Source: an uncultured beta proteobacterium
Lineage (GTDB): Bacteria; Pseudomonadota; Gammaproteobacteria; Burkholderiales; Burkholderiaceae
DNA length: 64,000 nt
NCBI GenBank assembly: GCA_903900805.1
Contig: CAIUOP010000055.1
Coordinates: forward strand, 43,026 to 107,025
Direction: 5' to 3'
Shown here: piece after piece, positions 19,202-27,223 of the stretch
Layout: every line of letters starts with the position of its first letter
Position numbering within the stretch: the stretch's first letter is position 1
Position numbers and translations under genes: made by a program
The notes under the pieces: generated by a model
What the model was told of the DNA's origin: nothing
The model's database searches: none
The model's input: the letters and a program-made list of their open reading frames with translations, nothing else

Positions 19202-19356
19202 AGGCTGATATTGAGATGAGTACTTGCATGAGAGCGGAACCAGATGACTAAGATTCCAACGGTAATGGCTAATACGATTAAGCCTGCAAGACGCTTTTCA
19301 AACCAGACCAAAACAAGTCCGATGAATGCTGTCAGAAAAGGCAGAAACATATACAT
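19198..19356 (-). CDS. DUF5993-like small membrane protein, dsbB partner
   Basis: 52 residues, ATG 19356 to TGA 19198. The sequence has two hydrophobic helices (about 4-18 and 24-39) separated by a charged turn (FEKR) and ends in 'WFRSHASTHLNISL'. From memory this resembles DUF5993, a family of about 50-residue proteins found beside dsbB in betaproteobacteria. The stop overlaps the dsbB GTG start, so co-translation is likely. There is no clear ribosome site; a second ATG two codons on is possible. A role in assembly or function of the DsbB variant is inferred from context only. Confidence 0.7.
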   Translation of the reverse strand: MYMFLPFLTAFIGLVLVWFEKRLAGLIVLAITVGILVIWFRSHASTHLNISL

Positions 19357-19414
19357 AGGAGAATTCTAGCGCAGGATGTCGCTAAGATACTAAATTAAGA
19401 GCTTATTTAGGGTG

Positions 19415-20107
19415 CTAGATAACTTTAGTCTTTAAATTAACCAAACCTTCAACGCTTCCCTCAAGTACGTCACCCTTCTTTATCGGACCTACACCCGCAG
19501 GCGTGCCTGAAAAAATTAAATCACCTGACTCTAAAGTAAATAAAGTAGAGAGATAAGCAATGGTATCGGGTACGTTCCAGATTAATTGGTTTAAGTCACC
19601 CTCTTGACGCACTTCACCATTGACTAAAAGCTTAACATTACCTTTTGTTGGGTGACCGCATTGAGTTGCTGGAGTAATTTCTCCGCAAGGAGCTGCTTGG
19701 TCAAATGCTTTTCCTGTATCCCAGGGGCGCCCCATCTTCTTAGCCTCGCCTTGTAAGTCACGCCTTGTCATATCCAAGCCAACGCCATAACCATAAACGT
19801 GGTCTAGGGCTTTATCAGCTGGGATATTTGCGCCACCTTTACCAATCGCAACAACCATTTCGATTTCGTGATGGACATCTTTCGATAAATTGGGGTAAGT
19901 CATATCTTTTCCATCAGTCACGATAGAGTTAGCTGGCTTCATAAAAAAGAATGGTGGTTCACGATCTGGATCATGACCCATTTCACGAGCGTGATCTGCA
20001 TAGTTGCGGCCAACACAGTAAATACGATTCACTGCAAAACGGCGGCTGTCCCCAGTGACTGCTAGCGATATCACTGCTGGTGGATTAATTACAAATGCTG
20101 AACTCAT
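19415..20107 (-). CDS. Fumarylacetoacetate hydrolase (FAH)-family protein
   Basis: 230 residues, the size of the short FAH type. The metal-binding acidic residues are present: E81 and E83 in 'HHEIEMVVAIG' and D112 in 'GLDMTRRD'. So are 'NYADHAREMG' and 'GDLIFSGTPAGVGPI'. The family cleaves acylpyruvates (fumarylpyruvate, acetylpyruvate) or isomerises/decarboxylates related oxo-acids, and the exact substrate is open. It is last in a minus-strand run after the SemiSWEET gene (34-bp or shorter gap). Confidence 0.85.
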   Translation of the reverse strand: MSSAFVINPPAVISLAVTGDSRRFAVNRIYCVGRNYADHAREMGHDPDREPPFFFMKPANSIVTDGKDMTYPNLSKDVHHEIEMVVAIGKGGANIPADKALDHVYGYGVGLDMTRRDLQGEAKKMGRPWDTGKAFDQAAPCGEITPATQCGHPTKGNVKLLVNGEVRQEGDLNQLIWNVPDTIAYLSTLFTLESGDLIFSGTPAGVGPIKKGDVLEGSVEGLVNLKTKVI

Positions 20108-20141
20108 AAAACCCTTTCTATGAAACTCTGTGGATTAGTAT

Positions 20142-20423
20142 TTATTTTCGATGTCTAGAAGTATGACGCAATTTCAGCAACAAGATACTGAGAGCCAAAG
20201 CAAAGGTCAAAGCATTCGCGAGTATGAGGGGCCACTTCTCAATGCTGAATCCATAAATCAACCAGAGCCCTACCCCAGCTGTAAATAGGGCATACATTCC
20301 TAGGGATACGCCTGACAAATCCTGAGTTCGCCAAGACTGTATCGCTTGGGGTAAAAAGGCAATCGTGGTCAAGAATGCAGCGCAATAACCGATTACTTCA
20401 ATCTGGTGGGGCTCAAGGTTCAT
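20142..20423 (-). CDS. SemiSWEET-family small sugar transporter
   Basis: 93 residues from ATG 20423, with three helices and the PQ-loop signature 'FLPQAIQSWRTQDLSGVSL' followed by 'WLIYG', as in bacterial SemiSWEETs (about 85-95 residues), which dimerise to pass sugars. The frame extends upstream to TTG 20471 and ATG 20453, but those would add a non-helical lead not seen in the family. Between cytochrome c and FAH genes; the substrate is unknown. Confidence 0.82.
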   Translation of the reverse strand: MNLEPHQIEVIGYCAAFLTTIAFLPQAIQSWRTQDLSGVSLGMYALFTAGVGLWLIYGFSIEKWPLILANALTFALALSILLLKLRHTSRHRK

Positions 20424-20477
20424 AAAGCCATTGTAATAAGGAAAATCAATCATTCCTTGATCTAGTGCCAAATTGAC

Positions 20478-20876
20478 TTACTTCTTCTTGCTTAACTCTA
20501 CTTTACGAGCTTCCACTTCTTTGTTAATCGCTGCAATTGTTTGGGGATTGGGTGACTTCCATTTACCGCCAGAGTTATTGACTATATAAACCAATGCGTC
20601 CGCAAATCCCTCAATACTTAAATTAGGATTGCCACCCTTAGCAGGCATTGCACGAACACCAACATAACCATGTGCAGTGAGGGTAACTTGCCCCTCAGCA
20701 ATGAGAGGTGCCCACTTTGCTTTATCGCCAAGCTTAGGGGCATTCAGAACACCAGCTCCATGGCAGCTCATACAGACCTGTTTGTATGTAGCCTCACCAG
20801 ATTGGGCAAACGCTGCGCCAGAAAGAAAGATAGCCAAGAAACTGGTTAGTAAAAATAAATTAGACTTGTGTTTCAT
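20478..20876 (-). CDS. Class I c-type cytochrome (c5-like)
   Basis: 132 residues: signal peptide (1-24, AFA-Q), haem site C35-M-S-C38-H39, and axial methionine M77 in 'VRAMPAKGG', then 'FADALVYIV', typical of cytochrome c5. It is a periplasmic one-electron carrier. The ribosome site GAGGA lies upstream of the ATG. The C-terminal 30 residues are lysine-rich. The electron partner is not identifiable from the neighbours. Confidence 0.9.
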   Translation of the reverse strand: MKHKSNLFLLTSFLAIFLSGAAFAQSGEATYKQVCMSCHGAGVLNAPKLGDKAKWAPLIAEGQVTLTAHGYVGVRAMPAKGGNPNLSIEGFADALVYIVNNSGGKWKSPNPQTIAAINKEVEARKVELSKKK

Positions 20877-20957
20877 GGAAACATCCTCTTCGATGGTCGG
20901 ATGTATAAGAATATAGCTTAAATTGAGAAAAACTACTGCAGGCCCCTAAGGCCGGGC

Positions 20958-22871
20958 TTAAGCTAAACCAAAAGCAGTAGCAATCCTATAGGTGATGAAG
21001 GAGGCTAGATAGGCTAAGCCAAACAGGTAGCTGAGCATGATCGCTGGGATCTTCCAGCCCCCTGTTTCACGCTTAACTGCTGCAATAGTAGATAAGCACT
21101 GCGGTGCAAAGACAAACCAGGCCAGAAGTGAAAGTGCTGTGGCCAATGACCAACCAGAAGAAATTAATGGAATCAATGCTTCTGCAGCATCTGCACTGGC
21201 ACTCGATAAGGCATAGACAGTAGCCAAAGAGCTCACTACGACTTCACGTGCTGCCATACCGGGAACTAAGGCAATGCTGATTTGCCAATTAAATCCAATC
21301 GGGGAAAAGATATGCGCTAAAGCCTGACCTAACATGCCGGCAAAACTATACTGAATGGCTGAGCCTGTTGCACCTTCAGGCGGAAGCGGAAAGCTAGAGA
21401 GCGCCCATAAAGCAATTGTCATAATGAGAATGATGCCGCCGACGCGACGCAGAAATATTTCTGCTCGCTGCCATAAGCTAATTGCTAGATTACCGATACG
21501 AGGTAAATGGTAGCTAGGTAATTCCATCATGAGCGCATTCATACGAAATTGTTCGCTTGTGAAATGCTTCAAAATCCAAGCAACGCCCATTGCACCTAAA
21601 ATACCCGCAAGATAAAGCAAGAATAAAACGAGGCCTTGCAAATCAATATTCGCCCAAAGCTTTCTTTCGGGAATAAAAGCAGAGATCAATAATGCATAGA
21701 CCGGTAAACGCGCTGAGCAAGTCATCATTGGTGCAATCAAGATGGTTACTAAGCGATCCCGTGAATTTGAAATGCTTCTAGTTGCCATGATTCCGGGGAT
21801 AGCGCAGGCAAAACTCGAGAGTAGCGGGATAAAGGATCTACCAGAGAGCCCGACCGAGCCCATGACACGATCCAATAAATAGGCGGCTCTAGGCAGGTAA
21901 CCAGACTCCTCTAGCAAAAGGATAAAGAAAAATAGAATCAGAATTTGCGGCAGGAAGATCACTACTCCACCCAGTCCAGCCAAAATGCCATTAATCAATA
22001 AACTGCGCATCCAATTATTTGGTAGGATCTCAGTAATTTGAGCGCCCAGAAACTCAATAGCAGTCTTAATCAACTCCATTGGTAAAACTGCCCAACTAAA
22101 TACTGCCTGAAAGATGAAAAATAAGAGGGTAATCAAAACTAAAGGGCCAAATACCGGATGGAGCAAGACGCTATCTAAGCGATCACTTAAATGATCTGGA
22201 ATAATTTGATCTAACTTCAGATTTTTTAAAATTTTCTGAACCAAAATATTGTCAGACTCTGCATGCGCAATATGAGACGCCACGTTTTCTAGCGTTGCAT
22301 CACCAGTGCCTGTTTGTAACGCGCTTAAATTGCGCCAGTCTAAATTAGATAAGAAGGATTTAAGGTCATCGGCACCATTAGCTTGAATACCAATGCTAGT
22401 TAATACTGGCAACCCTAATTCATGGGAAAGTGCAGCGGTATCGATCTGCAGGCCTTGACGCTTCGCGATATCAAGCATATTAAGTACAACCAGGCAAGGT
22501 AGTCCCAGGCGCTTGGCGGCTAAGACTAAACGCAGATTACGGCGTAAGTTGCTTGCACTTAAAATGCAAACCACTAAATCAGGACGCTTCTCACCTTCCG
22601 CCCTACCCAATAGAACATTGCAAGTCACACGCTCATCTAGTGATCTTGGATAAAGGCTATATGCACCTGGTAAATCTAGAATGCGAATATTTTTGCCAGA
22701 CTCGAGCGTCAAGCGCCCTTCTTTGCGCTCTACTGTGACACCAGAATAGTTCGCTACTTTTTGACGACTACCGGTGAGCAAATTAAATAAGGCCGTTTTG
22801 CCACAGTTAGGATTACCCAACAATGCAATCACCGGATCGCTAGAGAAAAAATGGACTTGGGATTCAGGCAT
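20958..22871 (-). CDS. feoB: Ferrous iron transport GTPase-permease FeoB
   Basis: 637 residues. N-terminal G domain with G1 'GNPNCGKT' (19-26), G3 'DLPG' and G4-like 'VLNMLD', then two Gate domains with about 8 or more membrane helices ('SFACAIPGIMATR', 'APMMTCSARLPVY'). Imports Fe2+ across the inner membrane. Shorter than E. coli FeoB (773), mainly in the spacer and C-terminal parts. It overlaps feoA by 8 bp, and the two form an operon behind a Fur box. Confidence 0.96.
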   Translation of the reverse strand: MPESQVHFFSSDPVIALLGNPNCGKTALFNLLTGSRQKVANYSGVTVERKEGRLTLESGKNIRILDLPGAYSLYPRSLDERVTCNVLLGRAEGEKRPDLVVCILSASNLRRNLRLVLAAKRLGLPCLVVLNMLDIAKRQGLQIDTAALSHELGLPVLTSIGIQANGADDLKSFLSNLDWRNLSALQTGTGDATLENVASHIAHAESDNILVQKILKNLKLDQIIPDHLSDRLDSVLLHPVFGPLVLITLLFFIFQAVFSWAVLPMELIKTAIEFLGAQITEILPNNWMRSLLINGILAGLGGVVIFLPQILILFFFILLLEESGYLPRAAYLLDRVMGSVGLSGRSFIPLLSSFACAIPGIMATRSISNSRDRLVTILIAPMMTCSARLPVYALLISAFIPERKLWANIDLQGLVLFLLYLAGILGAMGVAWILKHFTSEQFRMNALMMELPSYHLPRIGNLAISLWQRAEIFLRRVGGIILIMTIALWALSSFPLPPEGATGSAIQYSFAGMLGQALAHIFSPIGFNWQISIALVPGMAAREVVVSSLATVYALSSASADAAEALIPLISSGWSLATALSLLAWFVFAPQCLSTIAAVKRETGGWKIPAIMLSYLFGLAYLASFITYRIATAFGLA

Positions 22872-23106
22872 GTACTAACTCAACTTCAATCATGCGTGCC
22901 TCAGACTGGCGTAAAGCAAATGTAGATGCGCCAACTCGAACCATATAGGGACCCTTACCAAGCAATCCCCTTCTTAATAGAGTCACTTGCTCACCGGGTA
23001 AAAAGCCAATGTCCTCCAACTGCCCTTTAATTTGTGGGGCACCTTTAGGAGCGTTTACTTCGCTTACGCGGTAAAGGCTTTCCAGTTCGACTTGATCCAA
23101 ATTCAT
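22864..23106 (-). CDS. feoA: Ferrous iron transport accessory protein FeoA
   Basis: 80 residues, an SH3-like domain with 'GQLEDIGFLPGEQVTLLRRG' spacing and 'VRVGASTFALRQSEARMIEV' closing, the FeoA pattern. It assists FeoB. First gene of feoAB with a Fur-type operator about 50 bp upstream of the start. Confidence 0.94.
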   Translation of the reverse strand: MNLDQVELESLYRVSEVNAPKGAPQIKGQLEDIGFLPGEQVTLLRRGLLGKGPYMVRVGASTFALRQSEARMIEVELVHA

Positions 23107-23153
23107 GCAATTGGCTTTTTTGAGTGGTCTATAGGGAGATTATATCCCCAAAT

Positions 23154-23172
23154 GAGAATGAATATCATTCGT
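23154..23172 (-). promoter_or_regulatory. Putative Fur box controlling feoAB
   Basis: The stretch gagaatgaatatcattcgt matches the 19-bp Fur consensus at 13 positions, with the hexamer pair GAGAAT/GAATAT and inverted CATTC. It lies 48 bp upstream of feoA, where iron-bound Fur would block the promoter. Confidence 0.65.
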
Positions 23173-23265
23173 GGCGACCCCTTACTACAAAGCAATAATG
23201 GGCTATTTGCCACTTTAGGATTTGATCTAAAGCAAAAGAGGGGTGGTTTTTAATGAAAAGAAAAG

Positions 23266-24021
23266 CTAAGGAGTGCTGTAGCCATACTTCTGAAGAATCA
23301 ATTTGGCCTGAGAGCTTTGCATGAACTGATAAAGAGTTACCGCCTCTCGTGGGGCGCCTTTGATTAAAACCATTCTCTGCTTAATAGGCTCATATAGTTT
23401 GTTATTCACTAAGATGAAGTTTGTCTCTTTAGAAACATCTACAGACTTAGCCAAAGAAAGCGCAGTAAAACCCAGATCAGCTGCGCCTGTAACTACATAC
23501 ATTGTTGTAATGCCAATATTGTCTCCATAGATCAATTTATCTTTTGCAATATCCCAAAGCCCTTCTGCCTTCAAATACTCAACAGCTGCCTTGCCATAGG
23601 GGGCCAACTCAGGTTTGGCAATGGCAATCTTATTTGCCTTGTTCATGGCCCTGATAAGTTCAGTTTTGTCATCTACCAAACTCATTCCAGCAGATTTTTT
23701 TGAGATGATGGCTAGCTTACCAGTAGCGTACACAACCCCCTCATCAATCGCCTTTCCCCTTTTATAGAGCTCAATAGGGAAATACTCATCAGCAGAAATA
23801 AATAAGTTAAATGGCGCACCATTCATGATCTGCGCCGTGAAGTTTCCAGAAGATCCATACACAATTCGAATATCTGAATTACCAGCAGATTTAAATGCTG
23901 CATTGATCTCACTAAAAGCATCCTTCATGTTGGCAGCAACGGCAACAGTGATAGTTTGTGCGCATGCCAAGTTTGCAGTAAATAGCAAAGAGGCAAACAG
24001 GGCAAAGAGGCGAAGTTTCAT
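23266..24021 (-). CDS. modA: Molybdate ABC transporter substrate-binding protein (orphan)
   Basis: 251 residues: signal peptide to about 21 (ACA-Q), then 'VAVAANMKDAFSEI', 'YGSSGNFTAQIMNGAPFNLFISAD' and 'GFTALSLAK', the ModA fold and oxyanion-site serines. It binds molybdate (possibly tungstate) in the periplasm. There is no modB/modC in this window. The only oxyanion permease-ATPase pair is tupBC at 62-63.4 kb. It ends a minus-strand pair with the binding-protein-fold regulator gene, whose stop is 30 bp upstream. Confidence 0.88.
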   Translation of the reverse strand: MKLRLFALFASLLFTANLACAQTITVAVAANMKDAFSEINAAFKSAGNSDIRIVYGSSGNFTAQIMNGAPFNLFISADEYFPIELYKRGKAIDEGVVYATGKLAIISKKSAGMSLVDDKTELIRAMNKANKIAIAKPELAPYGKAAVEYLKAEGLWDIAKDKLIYGDNIGITTMYVVTGAADLGFTALSLAKSVDVSKETNFILVNNKLYEPIKQRMVLIKGAPREAVTLYQFMQSSQAKLILQKYGYSTP

Positions 24022-24051
24022 AGCGAAGCTTATTCTAGCTTTGCTAACAAT

Positions 24052-25074
24052 TTATAACCAGCCTTCAATCTGGCGGTTGAGGCTAACCGCCTTATAACCA
24101 GGGGTCTCCCCAGAATAACTCCGAATTTTGCGAATTAATTTAGAAGCATCAGATTGAGAGACCATTTCTTTATGCATAGCAATAAAGAAAATTTCGTCTT
24201 TCAGGGGCACAAAACCCAGTCCATTCTCAATGGCTACATTTTTAACACCAACACCTACATCGGCTTTACTCGCTAAGATGGCATTTGCTACTGCAGAGTG
24301 GGTGAACTCCTCATGGAGGTAGCCATTGATGTCAGAAGGCTCGATTCCCTCTTCCATTAATAGCGTATCTAAAAGCAGCCTTGTGCCAGAGCCAATTTGT
24401 CGATTAATAAAGCGTATTTTTCGATCTACTAAATCATCTATCGAACGTATCCGTAAGGGGTTACCTTTTTTAACAATCAGACCCTGGGTACGCTTCATCA
24501 CAGGATAAATTTGTATTCCACTTTTAGATAATCGGTGATGAATTGCCTTTGAGCTTTTTTCATCTGAAACATGGTAGCCAGCAATATGAGCCTCATTATT
24601 CAAAAGCTTTTCCAACGACTCTCCCGAGCCAGCGATTTTTAAATCAAAGCCTTTGACCTCGCTCACTGCTCTTTGGATAATTGAATCACTGCTTGATAGA
24701 AATTTCCATCGAGCGCTTTCTGATTTCTGGATCTTTTTAATTTCTTTTAATAAGGCATCCTGATAAGAGCTACCACTCTCATGATGATCGGCTTGTATTT
24801 CATCGATGAACTGAATGAAGAACTTCCCAAATTCAGTCAAGACTGAGCCATGGCCTTTAGTTCGAGTAATCAAGGGCATGCCAAGACTGGCCTCAATCTG
24901 ATTCAATTTGCCCCAGGCGCCCCTGTATGAGATCCCAGACTTTTTACTGGCAACCACCAAAGAACTACCAAGTCCGATGTCCTTGAGAAGGCGCACAAGC
25001 CAAATCATGTCTATAGAACCCCGTCCCTCGGGCTGGGATTGAAGGATGAGGGTTGGGTGGATCTCAATTCGCAT
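24052..25074 (-). CDS. HTH regulator fused to periplasmic-binding-like domain (Mo/W type)
   Basis: 340 residues. Residues about 25-95 form a ModE/LysR-type winged HTH ('AWGKLNQIEASLGMPLITR', 'TEFGKFFIQF'). Residues about 140-330 form a PBP-like domain (PF12727/COG1910 type) with 'RQIGSGTRLLLDTLL', the region that in TupA-like receptors holds the oxyanion. The protein is cytoplasmic and probably senses molybdate or tungstate with a receptor-like domain instead of a Mop domain. It is transcribed divergently from tupA (75 bp apart) and upstream of modA on the same strand, so both are likely targets. Confidence 0.8.
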   Translation of the reverse strand: MRIEIHPTLILQSQPEGRGSIDMIWLVRLLKDIGLGSSLVVASKKSGISYRGAWGKLNQIEASLGMPLITRTKGHGSVLTEFGKFFIQFIDEIQADHHESGSSYQDALLKEIKKIQKSESARWKFLSSSDSIIQRAVSEVKGFDLKIAGSGESLEKLLNNEAHIAGYHVSDEKSSKAIHHRLSKSGIQIYPVMKRTQGLIVKKGNPLRIRSIDDLVDRKIRFINRQIGSGTRLLLDTLLMEEGIEPSDINGYLHEEFTHSAVANAILASKADVGVGVKNVAIENGLGFVPLKDEIFFIAMHKEMVSQSDASKLIRKIRSYSGETPGYKAVSLNRQIEGWL

Positions 25075-25116
25075 ATGTAATTTTTTGCATATTCAATAAG
25101 TATTAATGTATGCGAG
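25068..25116. promoter_or_regulatory. Inverted/direct repeat between regulator and tupA (candidate operator)
   Basis: tcgcata at 25069-25075 and tatgcga at 25109-25115 are exact inverted copies. A near-direct copy, ttgcata, lies at 25085-25091. They cover the start of the regulator gene and the 5' side of the tupA promoter region. Operator function is inferred from position. Confidence 0.35.
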
Positions 25117-25149
25117 AATCTTCTTTTAATCAACTACTACTTGATATCT

Positions 25150-25974
25150 ATGAAAAAGCTAATCTCAAACCTATTTATTGGCGCCTTGGTAGTAATCTTG
25201 ATGAACAGCTCCCAGGCGTTCGCCCAAGAAAAAAGTATTGTGGTGTCATCCACTACCTCTACCGAACAATCTGGGCTATTTGAATTCATGCTCCCCATCT
25301 TCAAAATGAAAACCGGGATTAACGTCAAAGTAGTTGCAGTGGGAACCGGTCAGGCGCTCGATATTGGTCGTCGCGGCGATGCAGATGTTGTATTTGTTCA
25401 TGACAAGCCGGCTGAAGAGAAATTTGTTGAAGAAGGCTTTGCAACTAAACGTAATGAAGTGATGTATAACGACTTTGTGCTTATCGGACCCAAGTCAGAT
25501 CCTGCAAAAATTGGTGGCGGCAAAGACATTCAAGCAGCTCTTCAGAAAATCTCTGTTGCACAAACTCCTTTTGTCTCTCGTGGCGATAAGAGCGGTACAC
25601 ATGCTGCAGAGCTCCGTTACTGGAAAGGTGCAGGTATCACCGTTTCACCATCTCAAACTTGGTATAAAGAAACGGGTTCTGGTATGGGCCCTGCACTCAA
25701 TACTGCATCTGCTATGAATGGTTATATTCTGGCAGACCGTGCAACTTGGCTGAGCTTTAAGAATCGTGGTGACTTAGCCATCTTAGTACAAGGCGACCCT
25801 AAGCTCTTCAATCAATATGGTGTGATGCTAGTCAACCCAGCTAAGTTTCCTCATGTGAAAAAAGCGGAAGGACAGGCCTTTATTGATTGGTTGGTTTCCA
25901 AGAACGGTCAAGACGTGATTGCTAGCTACCAAATTGGCGGTGAGCAGCTCTTCTTTCCAAATGCGAAGAAGTAG
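25150..25974 (+). CDS. tupA: Tungstate ABC transporter substrate-binding protein
   Basis: 274 residues from ATG 25150; a TTG three codons upstream is less likely. Signal peptide to about 25 (AFA-Q), then 'SSTTSTEQSGLFE' and 'SRGDKSGTHAAEL', the TupA-type oxyanion-binding Thr/Ser loops, and 'GRRGDADVVFVHDK'. It belongs to the TupABC high-affinity tungstate uptake system. Permease and ATPase (tupB, tupC) are not adjacent but lie about 36 kb away in the same window. Followed by a strong bidirectional terminator. Confidence 0.9.
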   Translation: MKKLISNLFIGALVVILMNSSQAFAQEKSIVVSSTTSTEQSGLFEFMLPIFKMKTGINVKVVAVGTGQALDIGRRGDADVVFVHDKPAEEKFVEEGFATKRNEVMYNDFVLIGPKSDPAKIGGGKDIQAALQKISVAQTPFVSRGDKSGTHAAELRYWKGAGITVSPSQTWYKETGSGMGPALNTASAMNGYILADRATWLSFKNRGDLAILVQGDPKLFNQYGVMLVNPAKFPHVKKAEGQAFIDWLVSKNGQDVIASYQIGGEQLFFPNAKK

Positions 25975-25976
25975 CC

Positions 25977-26008
25977 AGTAAAAAGCCCGCAAATGCGGGC
26001 TTTTTACT
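25977..26008. terminator. Strong bidirectional terminator
   Basis: The 14-bp perfect stem agtaaaaagcccgc / gcgggctttttact has loop aaat. It serves tupA (plus) and the convergent duplicated-domain protein gene (minus). Confidence 0.92.
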
Positions 26009-26041
26009 AACATCTGGCACTTGGCCAGAGCAGTTTGAAGC

Positions 26042-26623
26042 TTACTTCTTAGGCGTTACAAAGCCAATTGCTGTGTCGTCAACAAACTCAATCATGACGT
26101 CATCTCCAGCTTTAAATTTCTCAAGGCCGAGAACGGCTTGATCAACTTTAACCTTTTGCTTCTCGCCACTTGGCAATGTGAAAGTTACGATACGTGTTTT
26201 TGCATCAATTGTTGAAATTTTCACAGTTGCATAAATAGTGTCAGTCGTTTCTTCAAACGGCTTAGCAGAACCCTTGCCTGATACTATTACAGAACGAACA
26301 CCAGAAACACCTGGCTTAGCACCTTTAGCTACTCCTGTTAAACCAACAGCAATCGCTTGGGCATGCTCAACTACAAACACATCACCCTTTTTAACTTTAT
26401 CCAAATCATTAACTGCTTTGGAAACATTCATTTGCGCCAAATTACCGTTAGCATCTTTCAATACAACAATCCGATTTTTAACATCAACGGAATCAACGGT
26501 AGCAGTAATTACAACTACTTCAGCAGCCAATGGCAACATTTTTGCGGGTGCCTGAGCAAAAGCAGCGCTTGCAAAAGCGAGGCCAGCTGCAGCAAATAAT
26601 CCAGTCAGTAAAGATTTTTTCAA
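26042..26623 (-). CDS. Secreted protein with two copies of a small beta domain
   Basis: 193 residues starting at TTG 26623, which has an AGGAG site upstream and opens a clean signal peptide (KKSLLTGLFAAAG...AFA-Q); the longer frame to 26674 has none. The mature part is an internal duplication of about 65 residues. Copy 1 (about 35-100) has 'DSVDVKNRIVVLKD' and 'KVKKGDVFVVEHAQAIAVGL'. Copy 2 (about 125-193) has 'STIDAKTRIVTFTLP' and 'KFKAGDDVMIEFVDDTAIGF'. The function is unknown. It looks periplasmic, with an OB/SH3-like strand pattern. No family name is claimed. Confidence 0.65.
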   Translation of the reverse strand: MKKSLLTGLFAAAGLAFASAAFAQAPAKMLPLAAEVVVITATVDSVDVKNRIVVLKDANGNLAQMNVSKAVNDLDKVKKGDVFVVEHAQAIAVGLTGVAKGAKPGVSGVRSVIVSGKGSAKPFEETTDTIYATVKISTIDAKTRIVTFTLPSGEKQKVKVDQAVLGLEKFKAGDDVMIEFVDDTAIGFVTPKK

Positions 26624-26731
26624 AATAACTCCTAAGCAAGTAAAAGGGATGGGGTGAGCCCATAACTGGACCACAATTCATTGTAACCATGGCCTATGTC
26701 TGGTTTGCTACTTATTTGGTAAATTAAACCT

Positions 26732-27199
26732 ATGCCCCAGCCAAACCCCATAAATACCTTTGATATCTCAATCAAATCCTGGCAGGAGGCCTTGAAAGAG
26801 GCCTACTTCATACGAAAGCAGGTATTCATTGAGGAACAAGGGGTGCCTGAGGACATGGAATTAGATGAGTTTGACCCTACTTCTAAACATGCCTTAGCTT
26901 ATGAGGGCGATCTATGTGTGGGCACCGGGCGACTCGTTCACCTACATAGTCATCATGCGCAAATTGGCCGTATGTCTGTCTTAAGTACATTTCGCAACCG
27001 GGGTATCGGCAAGGCAATCTTGAACCGCTTGATTGCTCTAGCTAAAGTAGAGGGAGTTTTAACCCTGATATTGCACTCCCAAGTATCTGCAATTCCTTTT
27101 TATACAAAGATGGGATTTATAGTAGATGGTCCTATTTATGATGAAGCAGGCATTCCCCATCGTAATATGATTCTGTCATTAGCAAAAACTATCGAATAA
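26732..27199 (+). CDS. GNAT-family N-acetyltransferase
   Basis: 155 residues. The acetyl-CoA binding motif A is 'IGRMSVLSTFRNRGIGKAIL', and 'SAIPFYTKMGF' is motif B. The N-terminal 'IRKQVFIEEQGVPEDMELDEFD' is typical of the YjcF/ElaA-like subgroup. The acceptor is unknown. A thioesterase gene follows 24 bp later on the same strand. Confidence 0.88.
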   Translation: MPQPNPINTFDISIKSWQEALKEAYFIRKQVFIEEQGVPEDMELDEFDPTSKHALAYEGDLCVGTGRLVHLHSHHAQIGRMSVLSTFRNRGIGKAILNRLIALAKVEGVLTLILHSQVSAIPFYTKMGFIVDGPIYDEAGIPHRNMILSLAKTIE

Positions 27200-27223
27200 C
27201 TATTTAATAAGCACGTATCACTT

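Noticed and set aside
25075..25149. Moco/Tuco riboswitch upstream of tupA
   Set aside because: The 75-bp gap is too short and shows no Moco-type stem.
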